DNA from: Flavobacteriales bacterium UBA2104
Lineage (GTDB): Bacteria > Bacteroidota > Bacteroidia > Flavobacteriales_D > Crocinitomicaceae
DNA length: 64,000 nt
Assembly: GCA_002331485.1 (NCBI GenBank)
Contig: DCYS01000022.1
Location: forward strand, 137,240-201,239
Reading direction: 5' to 3'
How positions within the stretch are numbered: the stretch's first letter is position 1; each line of letters opens with the position of its first letter. The notes under the pieces are model-generated. The model saw only the letters and a list, made by a program, of their open reading frames with translations. It had not been told where the DNA came from and did not search any database. Position numbers and translations under genes: made by a program. This document shows positions 1 through 8,483 of this stretch, piece by piece.

Positions 1-221
1 AAGATGATCGCTGCATCGACTCCTAAAAGATCAACAGGTTGAATTGTAACTTCTGCTGCTAATTCCGGAGTTTCAACTAATTCCTTAAAACCGCTCAATG
101 AATTTCTAACCGCTCTATATTCTGGAAGGATTCTACCTGCCTGTCTCATCAACCATACAGGGTATCGTTCAATATCCTCTCCTCTAGCCGCTCTTAATAA
201 AAGATCATTCTGTAATTCCAT
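1..221 (-). CDS. hemE: uroporphyrinogen decarboxylase, N-terminal part
   Basis: The minus strand encodes a protein that starts MELQNDLLLRAARGED and continues with YPVWLMRQAGRILPEYR, which is the conserved N-terminal substrate-binding stretch of uroporphyrinogen III decarboxylase. This enzyme converts uroporphyrinogen III to coproporphyrinogen III in haem synthesis in the cytoplasm. Only the first 73 codons lie in the window; the rest is cut off by the left edge. The ATG at 221-219 is chosen because it immediately precedes the conserved segment. The family assignment comes from recognised motifs. Confidence 0.9.
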   Translation of the reverse strand, partial: MELQNDLLLRAARGEDIERYPVWLMRQAGRILPEYRAVRNSLSGFKELVETPELAAEVTIQPVDLLGVDAAII

Positions 222-290
222 GGGGCAAAGATACGTTTTCGTTATTAAAAGATATTTATTCTTAACATGTTTTTCAGATATGCATAAACG

Positions 291-316
291 AAAAAAGGGA
301 GCCCTGATGGACTCCC
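291..316 (-). terminator. rho-independent terminator after rpsT
   Basis: Read on the minus strand, a GGGAG...CTCCC stem (297-316) is followed by six T residues (complement of 291-296). It lies just downstream of the rpsT stop codon. Confidence 0.75.
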
Positions 317-340
317 TCAATAATTCTAAAGTAAGTTAGC

Positions 341-592
341 TTACAGCTTAGCGATGTGAGCTGCCAAACCTGACTTAAGGTTAGCTGCCTTATTCTTGTG
401 AATAATGTTTCTCTTAGCTAATTTATCAAGCATACTAGCAACCTTAGGAAATTGCTTCTCAGCCTCCTTTTTGCTAGTCGTAGCACGCAAATCACGAATC
501 GCGTTACGCGTCGTTTTGTGCTGATACTTATTGCGAACTCTCTTCGCTTCGTCTGATCTTACTCTTTTTAATGCTGACTTATGATTCGCCAT
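341..592 (-). CDS. rpsT: 30S ribosomal protein S20
   Basis: This 83-residue, Lys/Arg-rich protein begins MANHKSALKRVRSDEAKRVR, the typical N-terminus of ribosomal protein S20, and has the usual length for the family. S20 binds 16S rRNA and helps assemble the small subunit. The helical, basic sequence with a KNIIHKNKAANLKSGL C-terminal segment fits the family along its whole length. It has its own terminator downstream and lies next to tRNA-Glu genes on the same strand. Confidence 0.97.
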   Translation of the reverse strand: MANHKSALKRVRSDEAKRVRNKYQHKTTRNAIRDLRATTSKKEAEKQFPKVASMLDKLAKRNIIHKNKAANLKSGLAAHIAKL

Positions 593-619
593 AATCTTAC
601 TCTATTAAATTTTTAATTG

Positions 620-691
620 TAGCCCATAGGAGAATCGAACTCCTGTTTCCAGGATGAAAACCTGATGTCCTAACCACTAGACGAATGGGCC
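620..691 (-). tRNA. tRNA-Glu (anticodon UUC), copy 1
   Basis: The minus strand folds into a full cloverleaf: acceptor GGCCCAT/ATGGGCT, a D-arm with TCTAGTGGTTAGGA, an anticodon loop TTTTCAT giving anticodon UUC, and a T-arm with GTTCGATTC. The 3' CCA is not encoded. The sequence is identical to the second copy 37 bp away. Confidence 0.95.
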
Positions 692-728
692 ATATAAAAA
701 CAATGAACTAAACGTTCGTTAAACTTAG

Positions 729-800
729 TAGCCCATAGGAGAATCGAACTCCTGTTTCCAGGATGAAAACCTGATGTCCTAACCACTAGACGAATGGGCC
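729..800 (-). tRNA. tRNA-Glu (anticodon UUC), copy 2
   Basis: This is a second, identical 72-nt tRNA-Glu on the minus strand, with the same arms and UUC anticodon as the neighbouring copy. The two copies are separated by 37 bp and are probably cotranscribed. Confidence 0.95.
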
Positions 801-889
801 GTATTGTTTTATTATTTCAAAAATCGGAGTGCAAATATATATTCAATTTGCGTTATAACAAAAGAAAAAAGATGAATTTTTAAATTATT

Positions 890-1564
890 TTATTCCAGCT
901 CTGATTTAAACCTGAAACCCAAGCGTTTACCTGTCTTCATTTCTTGAGCAGACGACAAGGTTTTTATTTGCATTACATCTACGAACTGTACCTTTTCGTA
1001 AGGTGGACTATGAAGGTCAAACTCAATAGCGTGCTTCATAGCTACCTCAAGCACTTTATGCATGGATGCTTCGTCAAAAGTTGAGCCTTTAAAATCCTTA
1101 AACAAGAATCCTAACTGACCTTTACCTTCAACCATAAAGTGACCATCTTTATTGATGTATACTCTTCCGATCATGTATCCAGCATCGTTTAATCGATTGT
1201 GTAAAAAAGAATCTGCTAAGAAATTGTAAATGTTAATCACACCACAATAAGCTCGATCAGCATCTTCTTCAACATAAGAGTTCTTCCATACTCCATGTTC
1301 TTTAGGAAAAGAAAAAACATTAGTGTGCATGTGAAAAACCAGCACATCACTACCTATGTATGCATGAGTCTCAAAATCGCCATTAGAATCATACTTTAAC
1401 CTTACTCGCTCATTCGGTATTTGCTCACGTAAAGTTTCGATCTTTTTTTCTATGATCGCTTTAAACTCATTGTAAGCCTCACAAGTTCTTTTGTAAACAT
1501 CTTGTTTTAGCAGCGACCTTTCTTCTAACAAAGACGCGAGATCATTTTTGTTTTTTTCAGACAT
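890..1564 (-). CDS. conserved hypothetical protein next to proS
   Basis: This 224-residue protein has a charged, coiled-coil-like N-terminus (about residues 1-50) followed by a mixed region with histidine and aromatic residues (VLVFHMHTNVFSFPKEHGVW). It has no signal peptide or membrane segment, so it is probably cytosolic. I recognise no functional family. The reading frame is open up to 1582, but the ATG at 1564 is preferred because it overlaps the proS stop codon region by only a few bases (TAG at 1568-1566, then ATG). The close spacing suggests cotranscription and translational coupling with proS. Confidence 0.7.
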   Translation of the reverse strand: MSEKNKNDLASLLEERSLLKQDVYKRTCEAYNEFKAIIEKKIETLREQIPNERVRLKYDSNGDFETHAYIGSDVLVFHMHTNVFSFPKEHGVWKNSYVEEDADRAYCGVINIYNFLADSFLHNRLNDAGYMIGRVYINKDGHFMVEGKGQLGFLFKDFKGSTFDEASMHKVLEVAMKHAIEFDLHSPPYEKVQFVDVMQIKTLSSAQEMKTGKRLGFRFKSELE

Positions 1565-1565
1565 C

Positions 1566-3038
1566 CTAATAAGCTTTAGCAAATAATACTCTTCCTTCTG
1601 AAGGATTTCCAGAATAAACGCAGTTCCCTGCTTCTTGTTTTCTATTCAGAGGAATACAACGGATTGTAGCTTTTGTTTCTTCTTTTATTTTTTGCTCTGT
1701 CTCTTCAGATCCATCCCAGTGTGCTGAAATAAATCCACCTTTTTCTTCCAGAACTTTTTTGAATTCATCGTAAGAATTGACCTCTGTTGTATTTTCTTGA
1801 GTAAAGTCACTGGCCTTGGTTAATAAATTTTCTTGGATCTCATCGAGTAGATCAACAATATATTGATCAACAGTTGACCAATCTACGATCTCCTTTTCCT
1901 TTGTATCTCTTCGAGCCACTTCAGCCTTTTCATTCTCGAGATCACGAGGTCCGATCGCAACTCTCACAGGGACTCCTTTTGCTTCATACTCTGCAAACTT
2001 CCATCCTGGTCTGCGATTATCGTCATCATCGAATTTAACTGAGATCCCTTTTTCTGAAAGGTTTTTTTTAAGTATCGCTACTTTCTCGCTGATTGCGTTC
2101 AATTGATCCTCATTCTTATAGATCGGAACAATAGCCACCTGTATTGGAGCAAGTTTTGGCGGAAGAACCAATCCTTCATCATCGGAATGAGTCATGAGTA
2201 AACCTCCTATCAATCTCGTTGAAACACCCCATGAAGTGGCCCAAACATGTTCGAGTGCGCCATCTTTATCTGCGAATTTAACATCAAATGCTTTGGCAAA
2301 ATTCTGACCTAAAAAGTGTGAAGTACCAGCTTGCAGTGCTTTTCCATCCTGCATTAAAGCTTCAATACAATATGTTTCCTCGGCACCAGCAAACCGTTCA
2401 GAAGCAGTTTTTAAACCTCTTACTACGGGTATAGCCATATATTGTTCTAAAACATCAGCGTAAATATGAAGCATTTGTTCTGCTTCCTCAATCGCTTCTT
2501 GTTTAGTTGCATGAGCTGTGTGCCCTTCCTGCCATAGAAACTCAGCAGTTCTTAAAAAAAGGCGTGTTCTCATCTCCCATCTCACCACATTTGCCCACTG
2601 ATTGATCTTTAAAGGTAGGTCACGATAAGACTGTACCCAACTTTTAAATGAGTTCCAGATGATCGTTTCTGAAGTAGGACGAACGATAAGTTCTTCTTCT
2701 AATTTAGCTTCTGGATCAACCACTACCTCACCGTTGTCACTATTCTTCAAGCGATAATGTGTAACAACTGCACACTCTTTTGCAAAACCTTCTACATGTT
2801 CCGCTTCTTTACTTAAATACGATTTTGGTATAAATAGTGGGAAATAAGCATTGTCATGCCCAGTTTCCTTGAATTTAGCGTCTAAAACTTCTTTTATCTT
2901 TTCCCAGATGGCATACCCATAAGGCTTTATAACCATACATCCTCGAACATCCGAATGCTCTGCCAGATCGGCTCGTTCGATCAGTTCGTTATACCATTTT
3001 GAATAATCTTCAGAACGTTTTGTATACTTGGCTCCCAT
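1566..3038 (-). CDS. proS: prolyl-tRNA synthetase, short eukaryote/archaea-like type
   Basis: The 490-residue protein charges tRNA-Pro with proline in the cytoplasm. Class II synthetase motifs are visible: RPTSETIIW (motif 2 entry region), VVRWEMRTRLFLRTAEFLWQEGHTAH, and TSWGVSTRLIGGLLMTHSDDEGLVLPP (motif 3 region), followed by an anticodon-binding domain (VAIVPIYKNEDQ) and a C-terminal extension ending in KAY. The length and the lack of the large inserted editing domain place it in the eukaryote/archaea-like ProRS group, which is the usual form in Bacteroidota. It is upstream of a small hypothetical gene with overlapping ends. Confidence 0.96.
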   Translation of the reverse strand: MGAKYTKRSEDYSKWYNELIERADLAEHSDVRGCMVIKPYGYAIWEKIKEVLDAKFKETGHDNAYFPLFIPKSYLSKEAEHVEGFAKECAVVTHYRLKNSDNGEVVVDPEAKLEEELIVRPTSETIIWNSFKSWVQSYRDLPLKINQWANVVRWEMRTRLFLRTAEFLWQEGHTAHATKQEAIEEAEQMLHIYADVLEQYMAIPVVRGLKTASERFAGAEETYCIEALMQDGKALQAGTSHFLGQNFAKAFDVKFADKDGALEHVWATSWGVSTRLIGGLLMTHSDDEGLVLPPKLAPIQVAIVPIYKNEDQLNAISEKVAILKKNLSEKGISVKFDDDDNRRPGWKFAEYEAKGVPVRVAIGPRDLENEKAEVARRDTKEKEIVDWSTVDQYIVDLLDEIQENLLTKASDFTQENTTEVNSYDEFKKVLEEKGGFISAHWDGSEETEQKIKEETKATIRCIPLNRKQEAGNCVYSGNPSEGRVLFAKAY

Positions 3039-3165
3039 AACTTGGTACAGTATTTGTTAATTTTTAGTTAAATCATCAAAGCTCCCATATTGAGGAAACG
3101 CTGAAATGACCAGTAAGCAAAAGTAATAACTCAATTTGGAATTTGATCGATAAATTAATAAGTTT

Positions 3166-4302
3166 ATGTATATGACAACCACAACAAACAAACATTTTTT
3201 AAATCTATTCATACTGGTAACGTTCACGTTATTCATGACAGGTTGTGCTCAATTTGGGATGATCTCACAGAACGATGTGTATCTGCAGAAACCATCAGCT
3301 TTAAGCACAGGTGAAGATGAAACCGACCTTACTTCGTATAATGCATATAAGGCAAAAGAGCGCGGAGCTTATCAAGATCAATATCTGATCGATCAAATGT
3401 ACAATCGACGATTGATTGGCGCGTCTCTTTATGGGGTACGACCAATGTTTGGAGCTCCATATCCTCCAGGTGCATTTATCTTATATGGTAGCAGACCCTC
3501 AATTCTTTTCTACCAAAATTCCTTCTATTCCAACTCTTACTTTGCATGGAATAGACCATGGAACAATGGATTTGGATACAACTGTGGTTACAACCCTCAC
3601 TTTCCATATTCCAACGGTATGTACGGTTGTTTAAATAGTCCATATAATCAATTTGGGTTTGGTAACCCTTACTATAACTATGGAGGTGGACAGTCATTCG
3701 GTAATTCTGGAGGAATAGCAGATAATTCAAATACATTCACAGGAAGACCACGTATGTCGCTGTCATCAAATTCAGCTCGTTCCAGTTCATATCCAAATAC
3801 ACTTAAATCATCGTATACTGGAGGTGTTGAAAGTGTTAATGTAAACGATCAAACTCAAGGAACTTCGAGAAGATCAATTCAGAACAAACAGGCTGTTAGA
3901 AGTAGTCACATGCCATTTAAGTCAGATCAATGGAAGACACAGAACAATTCTTCTTACCAATCTAAAAATGGCGGTAGTTCAATTTCTGCAAATCGCTCGA
4001 GAATTTCAAGCACAACGAATAGAGGTAATCGATATTCACCGAGTACTTCTGCAAGAAGGTCAGGTGTAGCGAGATCTCCCAGAACTTCTGTAAATAGTTC
4101 GACAAGGTCTACCTACTCTTCGGGATCTCAAAGAAGAACATCGACTTCCAGCCCTAACTATTCTCGTAATAGAAGTAATTCTGGAAGTAGCTCAAGAAGT
4201 TATAATTCCAGATCTAGAAGTTCTTCAGGAAGCATTACAAGGTCAAGTGGAAGTAGAAGATCTTCTAGTAGTTCGTCAAGTTCATCATCAGGAAGAAGAT
4301 AG
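3166..4302 (+). CDS. Ser/Arg-rich putative lipoprotein
   Basis: The 378-residue product starts with a hydrophobic signal segment ending in a lipobox (FMTGC, Cys at about residue 27), so it is probably a lipoprotein of the cell envelope. The middle (about residues 85-190) is rich in Tyr, Asn, Gly and Phe. The last 130 residues are almost entirely Ser, Arg, Thr, Asn and Gly, ending in a run of about ten serines and GRR. No catalytic motif is seen. A second ATG six bases downstream (3172) is an equally good start. The gene ends 6 bp before the FadL-like gene, so the two are likely cotranscribed and may act together at the outer membrane. The function is unknown. Confidence 0.75.
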   Translation: MYMTTTTNKHFLNLFILVTFTLFMTGCAQFGMISQNDVYLQKPSALSTGEDETDLTSYNAYKAKERGAYQDQYLIDQMYNRRLIGASLYGVRPMFGAPYPPGAFILYGSRPSILFYQNSFYSNSYFAWNRPWNNGFGYNCGYNPHFPYSNGMYGCLNSPYNQFGFGNPYYNYGGGQSFGNSGGIADNSNTFTGRPRMSLSSNSARSSSYPNTLKSSYTGGVESVNVNDQTQGTSRRSIQNKQAVRSSHMPFKSDQWKTQNNSSYQSKNGGSSISANRSRISSTTNRGNRYSPSTSARRSGVARSPRTSVNSSTRSTYSSGSQRRTSTSSPNYSRNRSNSGSSSRSYNSRSRSSSGSITRSSGSRRSSSSSSSSSSGRR

Positions 4303-4308
4303 AGAATC

Positions 4309-5796
4309 ATGATTATTAGACAGTTATATATTTCAGCAATATTTGTGCTGACACTGGGTTCATTGTTGCATGCTCAAAATGAGAATGATGTACTACGATA
4401 CAGCACAACAGACGTATTTGGTTCAGCTCGTGTTGAGGCTATGGCAGGTTCTTTTGGAGCACTTGGGGCAGATCTGAGCGTTGTAAACATTAATCCTGCA
4501 GGTTTGGGACGATTCTCAAAAAGTGATGTCTCCATAAGCTTGAACAATAATTACATTGAGACATTTGGCACATATAATGGAACAACTGTAGGTGTAAACA
4601 ATAACAATTTTGTGATCAATAATGCCGGAGTAGTAATCACAAACGACATTAGTCAGGAAAATACAGGACGAAAGTATAGCCAGTTTACGATATCCTACAA
4701 TCGGTTAAAGAATTTCAATTATCAACGAAAGTATGAGGGACAGAATTTCTATTCATTACTGGATGTTTTTGCAAACATTGGAGAAGGTATTGCACCGCCC
4801 GCAATTTATGATGAAAGACCGTTTACAACAGGTTTGGCCTATGATGTATTTGCACTGGATTACGATCAGTCTAATGGTGTTTACACCTCTAGACTTACAA
4901 TGGGAGATAATTACCACGAGCGACTAATAAATTCTGAAGGCGGGATGGGAGATTTCTCGATCAGCTATTCAGAAAACTATATGAATCAGTTTTATTACGG
5001 GGGAAGCATAGGGTTTAGACGCGTAAATTATTACCAAAGCTACGATCATACAGAAACTCTATTAGATACTGTTGGAACATCACTAAGATCATTCAACTAC
5101 ATGTATGAACAAGAAACGCAAGGTGTAGGTCTCAACTTAAAATTAGGTTTGATCTACTTGCCCGTTGATGAAGTTCGGCTAGGCTTATCGTATGAGTCAC
5201 CAACTATTCTTAGCTTAGAAGATAATTGGACAGCCGATATGACTGCTACGCATGACGACGGAATAAAGTATATTGAGCCTCAGTTCGTTCCAAAAGGAAA
5301 TTTCTCCTACAACATGACAACTCCAATGAAGGTGCGAGGTTCTTTTGCCTATATTATTAACTTAAGAGGTGCGATCAATGTCGATCTTGAGGTGGCTAGA
5401 TATGGTCAGGGAAAACTGCGTCCAGATCAAAGTCAGAATTCGTTCAATCCATATGGGTTTGAGATAGAAAACGCAGAGGTTAATAATCAATTCAGAACAG
5501 TACTGAATACGAGAATTGGTTTTGAATATATGATACTGCGAGATTTCTTTATCAGAGCGGGTTATGCATATCTACCCCAACCATACAAACCAGAAGTTGG
5601 TAATATCATGAAAGGAAATCAAACTTTTTCTGGTGGGATTGGATGGGAAAACGACTGGTTCAAGATCGATGCTAGTTACCGTCAAACAACATTAAACTAC
5701 GATTATTATGCTTTTGATCCATCAAAGATCGAGAATAGAACTCGTTTCCAGTCGACCCTACATAATATCGTAATTAGTGCAGGTCTTAAGCTTTAA
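4309..5796 (+). CDS. outer membrane beta-barrel protein, OmpP1/FadL/TodX-like
   Basis: The 495-residue protein has a signal peptide (cleavage near LLHAQ) and then the segment VFGSARVEAMAGSFGALGADLSVVNINPAGLG, which is characteristic of the OmpP1/FadL/TodX hydrophobic-compound channel family as found in Bacteroidota. The remainder alternates polar and aromatic residues as expected for beta strands and ends in a hydrophobic strand (NIVISAGLKL). It probably sits in the outer membrane and may pass hydrophobic substrates; the substrate cannot be told from the sequence. Its 3' end overlaps the convergent downstream gene by 11 bp. Confidence 0.85.
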   Translation: MIIRQLYISAIFVLTLGSLLHAQNENDVLRYSTTDVFGSARVEAMAGSFGALGADLSVVNINPAGLGRFSKSDVSISLNNNYIETFGTYNGTTVGVNNNNFVINNAGVVITNDISQENTGRKYSQFTISYNRLKNFNYQRKYEGQNFYSLLDVFANIGEGIAPPAIYDERPFTTGLAYDVFALDYDQSNGVYTSRLTMGDNYHERLINSEGGMGDFSISYSENYMNQFYYGGSIGFRRVNYYQSYDHTETLLDTVGTSLRSFNYMYEQETQGVGLNLKLGLIYLPVDEVRLGLSYESPTILSLEDNWTADMTATHDDGIKYIEPQFVPKGNFSYNMTTPMKVRGSFAYIINLRGAINVDLEVARYGQGKLRPDQSQNSFNPYGFEIENAEVNNQFRTVLNTRIGFEYMILRDFFIRAGYAYLPQPYKPEVGNIMKGNQTFSGGIGWENDWFKIDASYRQTTLNYDYYAFDPSKIENRTRFQSTLHNIVISAGLKL

Positions 5797-7318
5797 CTTT
5801 TGCTTGAACCAGGTCTACAAATGAATCTTCAGAAATCTTTGATTGAAGCCAGCACTGAATATCAATGTAATCCAGTATAACTCGCTCATTTTCATCTTTT
5901 AGAAGTTCCTGGATCTGTTCAAGGGTCTCTTCGTAGATCGGAATAGATTCTAACTTGGTTGCAGTTCTTGCCAGTTTCCGCATTTGTTTAACAAATACCG
6001 TTTCGATCTCATAATCCCTTTTGATCTTGTTTAGGTATCGAATCGCGGAATTTGATGAGTATTCCAGGAACTCATAATTCTCAAGTTCAAAGTGTATCAG
6101 CAAATTCAAAATACGTGCAAAACTATATAAGTCCTGACGCAGTTTTTGCTCATTATCGTTAAGGATATCATTCAATACCTTGAGTGCTTTTTTGTACTCA
6201 CCTACTCCAAACAACGTATAAGCCGCATTGAATAAGAACTTTATTTGCTGTTCTTTACTCGATTTTTCAAAGATCTTTGTCTTCTCATTCTTACGCGTTT
6301 CATACTCGACCAAAGCATCATCAAATCTTCCCTGAAGATTATATAGATTCATCTGATCAATAACAGAAATATTCAGGATCTTCAAGGTTAGATCCAATGA
6401 ATTGAATCCTTTCTTACCGTTGAGCGCTTTAATCTCATCAAGCATTTTTTGAGCCATCACAAAATTACGCTCATCAATGTAACATCTCATCAAATGAAAT
6501 AGCGTAAGTATATATCGCTTACCTAAATCAAGTTTGATCTTCGGGTTTTTATCCAGGATCTGTTTAGTCCTGTTAAAGAAGGTGTGACTATCTGCAAACG
6601 AACGGTTCGTCGCAGCACACAATCCTTTTATGTAATAACATATAGAGGCCGCTCTCGTAGAAATGGCAGTATTTTTCCCCTTGATAAGATAATTGTCCGA
6701 GATCTCTAAAACTGTATCGCGCTCTTCATCATTTCTTGTGAAACCACCACTTCTAAAGATCGCATTTATTCGAGAATACAATATATGATACTCTGCAAGG
6801 TTTCTAAGCTTATCAATGGCTTCACTTTCCTCTTCGATGATCTTATTAAGATCTACGTCGAAATCACCCGATTCATAAGATTCCTCAGTCAATTGTTTCT
6901 CCCACGAAATTAATTCTATCAAGAAGTAGAATTTTTCATGTTCGTGAGCAATTCGTTTTGCCCGTTTAAGAAATTTCTTACACTCTTTGAATAGCGCCTT
7001 GTTATAGAGGATTTCAATATTCTTCAATTCCTGCTTAAGAACACTAGAAACAGATTGCTCACCATAAAATTGGCGTAAACTTTTTAGTATTAACTTATAC
7101 AAGTGATTCTTTTCAGAAGGCAAATGCTTTATAAAACGTTCTTCTTTGAAGTGTTCTTTCAGTTGTGCTTCATCATACTCATCCTGAGCATCGATGTAAT
7201 CGAAGATCTTTAAGTAGTTCTTTTCCCCTGTTTGAATGGAAGAAGATAATTTAAAGAATCGCTTCTCAGATTTAGTCAACGACTTAATCAGATCAAAAAG
7301 TTCATTACTTGGCTTCAT
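5786..7318 (-). CDS. conserved hypothetical, helical-repeat (TPR-like) protein
   Basis: The 510-residue protein starts MKPSNELFDLIKSLTKSEKRFFKLSS and is almost entirely helical and rich in Leu, Lys and Glu. Pairs of amphipathic helices (for example ALFGVGEYKKALKVLNDIL-like units around residues 350-380) suggest TPR-like repeats that bind other proteins. There is no signal peptide or membrane helix. Proteins with this opening are common in Bacteroidota but have no assigned function that I know. It overlaps the convergent FadL-like gene by 11 bp, and a terminator of the gene upstream lies just before its start. Confidence 0.75.
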   Translation of the reverse strand: MKPSNELFDLIKSLTKSEKRFFKLSSSIQTGEKNYLKIFDYIDAQDEYDEAQLKEHFKEERFIKHLPSEKNHLYKLILKSLRQFYGEQSVSSVLKQELKNIEILYNKALFKECKKFLKRAKRIAHEHEKFYFLIELISWEKQLTEESYESGDFDVDLNKIIEEESEAIDKLRNLAEYHILYSRINAIFRSGGFTRNDEERDTVLEISDNYLIKGKNTAISTRAASICYYIKGLCAATNRSFADSHTFFNRTKQILDKNPKIKLDLGKRYILTLFHLMRCYIDERNFVMAQKMLDEIKALNGKKGFNSLDLTLKILNISVIDQMNLYNLQGRFDDALVEYETRKNEKTKIFEKSSKEQQIKFLFNAAYTLFGVGEYKKALKVLNDILNDNEQKLRQDLYSFARILNLLIHFELENYEFLEYSSNSAIRYLNKIKRDYEIETVFVKQMRKLARTATKLESIPIYEETLEQIQELLKDENERVILDYIDIQCWLQSKISEDSFVDLVQAKVKA

Positions 7319-7375
7319 CGCAACACTAATAAATTAACACTGGAACGAATTTAACAATTAAAAACGTAAACGTGA

Positions 7376-7402
7376 AAAAGGGGTGTTCTATACACCCCTT
7401 TT
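7376..7402 (-). terminator. terminator after the LysM glucosaminidase gene
   Basis: A perfect stem AAAAGGGGTGT / ACACCCCTTTT with a 5-nt loop, ending in T residues on the minus strand, lies 60 bp downstream of the gene that stops at 7463. It is symmetrical enough to work in both directions. Confidence 0.8.
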
Positions 7403-7462
7403 ACCAAACAACAACAAACTAAAACCCTCTGGATCGAGGGAAAACCTCAAAGCAGAATTAAA

Positions 7463-8389
7463 CTATTTGAGGAAAACTATATCACCTTCTTGCATTGAAG
7501 CATCAGGAGATGTAATATTATTTAGTTTCATTAGTGTACTCAACTGAATACCATGTTCTTGAGATATTTTCCATAATGGCTTTGATTCACTGATCTCTAC
7601 ACGAACGATATTCGAAGCTGGTTTCTTTCTCTTACGCATGATGTAAACCTTATCTCCTTTTTCTAGAAGATCTTTATTTCGCGGGAAATCATTCCATCTA
7701 TTCAACTGACGAATATTTACCCCAACTTCACTAGCGATCTGATAGAATGTGTCATGCTCTCCTGCAATAACGTACTTCGTTTTATTCGGATTATAATAAA
7801 CCTTATGCTGAGTTTTCGCCACATCACTCCCTTCTTTAGTAGCCTTCATATTCTCTTTGTTTGTGGCAACCCAATCAATATTTCCTTCTTCATCTAACTC
7901 GTGAAGATCATATTTTTCTATAATGTCTATAAGTAATTTGTGGTAAATTGGATTGGTAGCATAACCTGCCGCCTTAAGACCTTTAGCCCACCCTTTATAA
8001 TCAGTAATCTCAAGATCAAACAAAGACGCATATCTGGAACGTCCTGTTAGAAAAAGGCTATGATCTTCGTAAGAAGCAGAAGCACTCTCATACTTTCTAA
8101 AACACTCATTCGGTTGATCATCATCTTGATAGAAAGTCGCTCCTTTCCATCCATTGCACTTTATACCAAAATGATTATTTGCCCTAACAGCTAATTTTGA
8201 TTTTCCGTGCCCACTTTCTAAAACACCTTGAGCCATCGTTATACTTGCAGGAATACCATGAAGCACCATTTGATTGATCGCAACATCTTTCCACTTGTTA
8301 ATGTACTTAACAATATCTTCTTCCTGACTTTTAACATTCAGCCCTAATAGCGCAATTGCTAAAAATGTGAGTAGATACTTAGTTTTCAT
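7463..8389 (-). CDS. secreted glucosaminidase with two LysM domains
   Basis: The 308-residue protein has a signal peptide (cleaved near LNVKSQ), a glucosaminidase domain (about residues 30-165, with ITMAQGVLESGHGKSKLA carrying the probable catalytic Glu, and HFGIKC), and two C-terminal LysM modules (about residues 205-255 and 262-308). It should cut the sugar backbone of peptidoglycan in the periplasm, with LysM anchoring it to the wall. The linker between domains is rich in Lys and Asn. It stands alone with its own terminator. The closest known family is the flagellar FlgJ-like/mannosyl-glycoprotein endo-beta-N-acetylglucosaminidase group. Confidence 0.9.
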   Translation of the reverse strand: MKTKYLLTFLAIALLGLNVKSQEEDIVKYINKWKDVAINQMVLHGIPASITMAQGVLESGHGKSKLAVRANNHFGIKCNGWKGATFYQDDDQPNECFRKYESASASYEDHSLFLTGRSRYASLFDLEITDYKGWAKGLKAAGYATNPIYHKLLIDIIEKYDLHELDEEGNIDWVATNKENMKATKEGSDVAKTQHKVYYNPNKTKYVIAGEHDTFYQIASEVGVNIRQLNRWNDFPRNKDLLEKGDKVYIMRKRKKPASNIVRVEISESKPLWKISQEHGIQLSTLMKLNNITSPDASMQEGDIVFLK

Positions 8390-8483
8390 TCTGCCATTGT
8401 TTGTGGTACTATTACGCCACTTATCAACAATGGTTACAAAAATTGTTTAAAACTTGAATTAAAATTGTTGAAAACCTTGTCTT

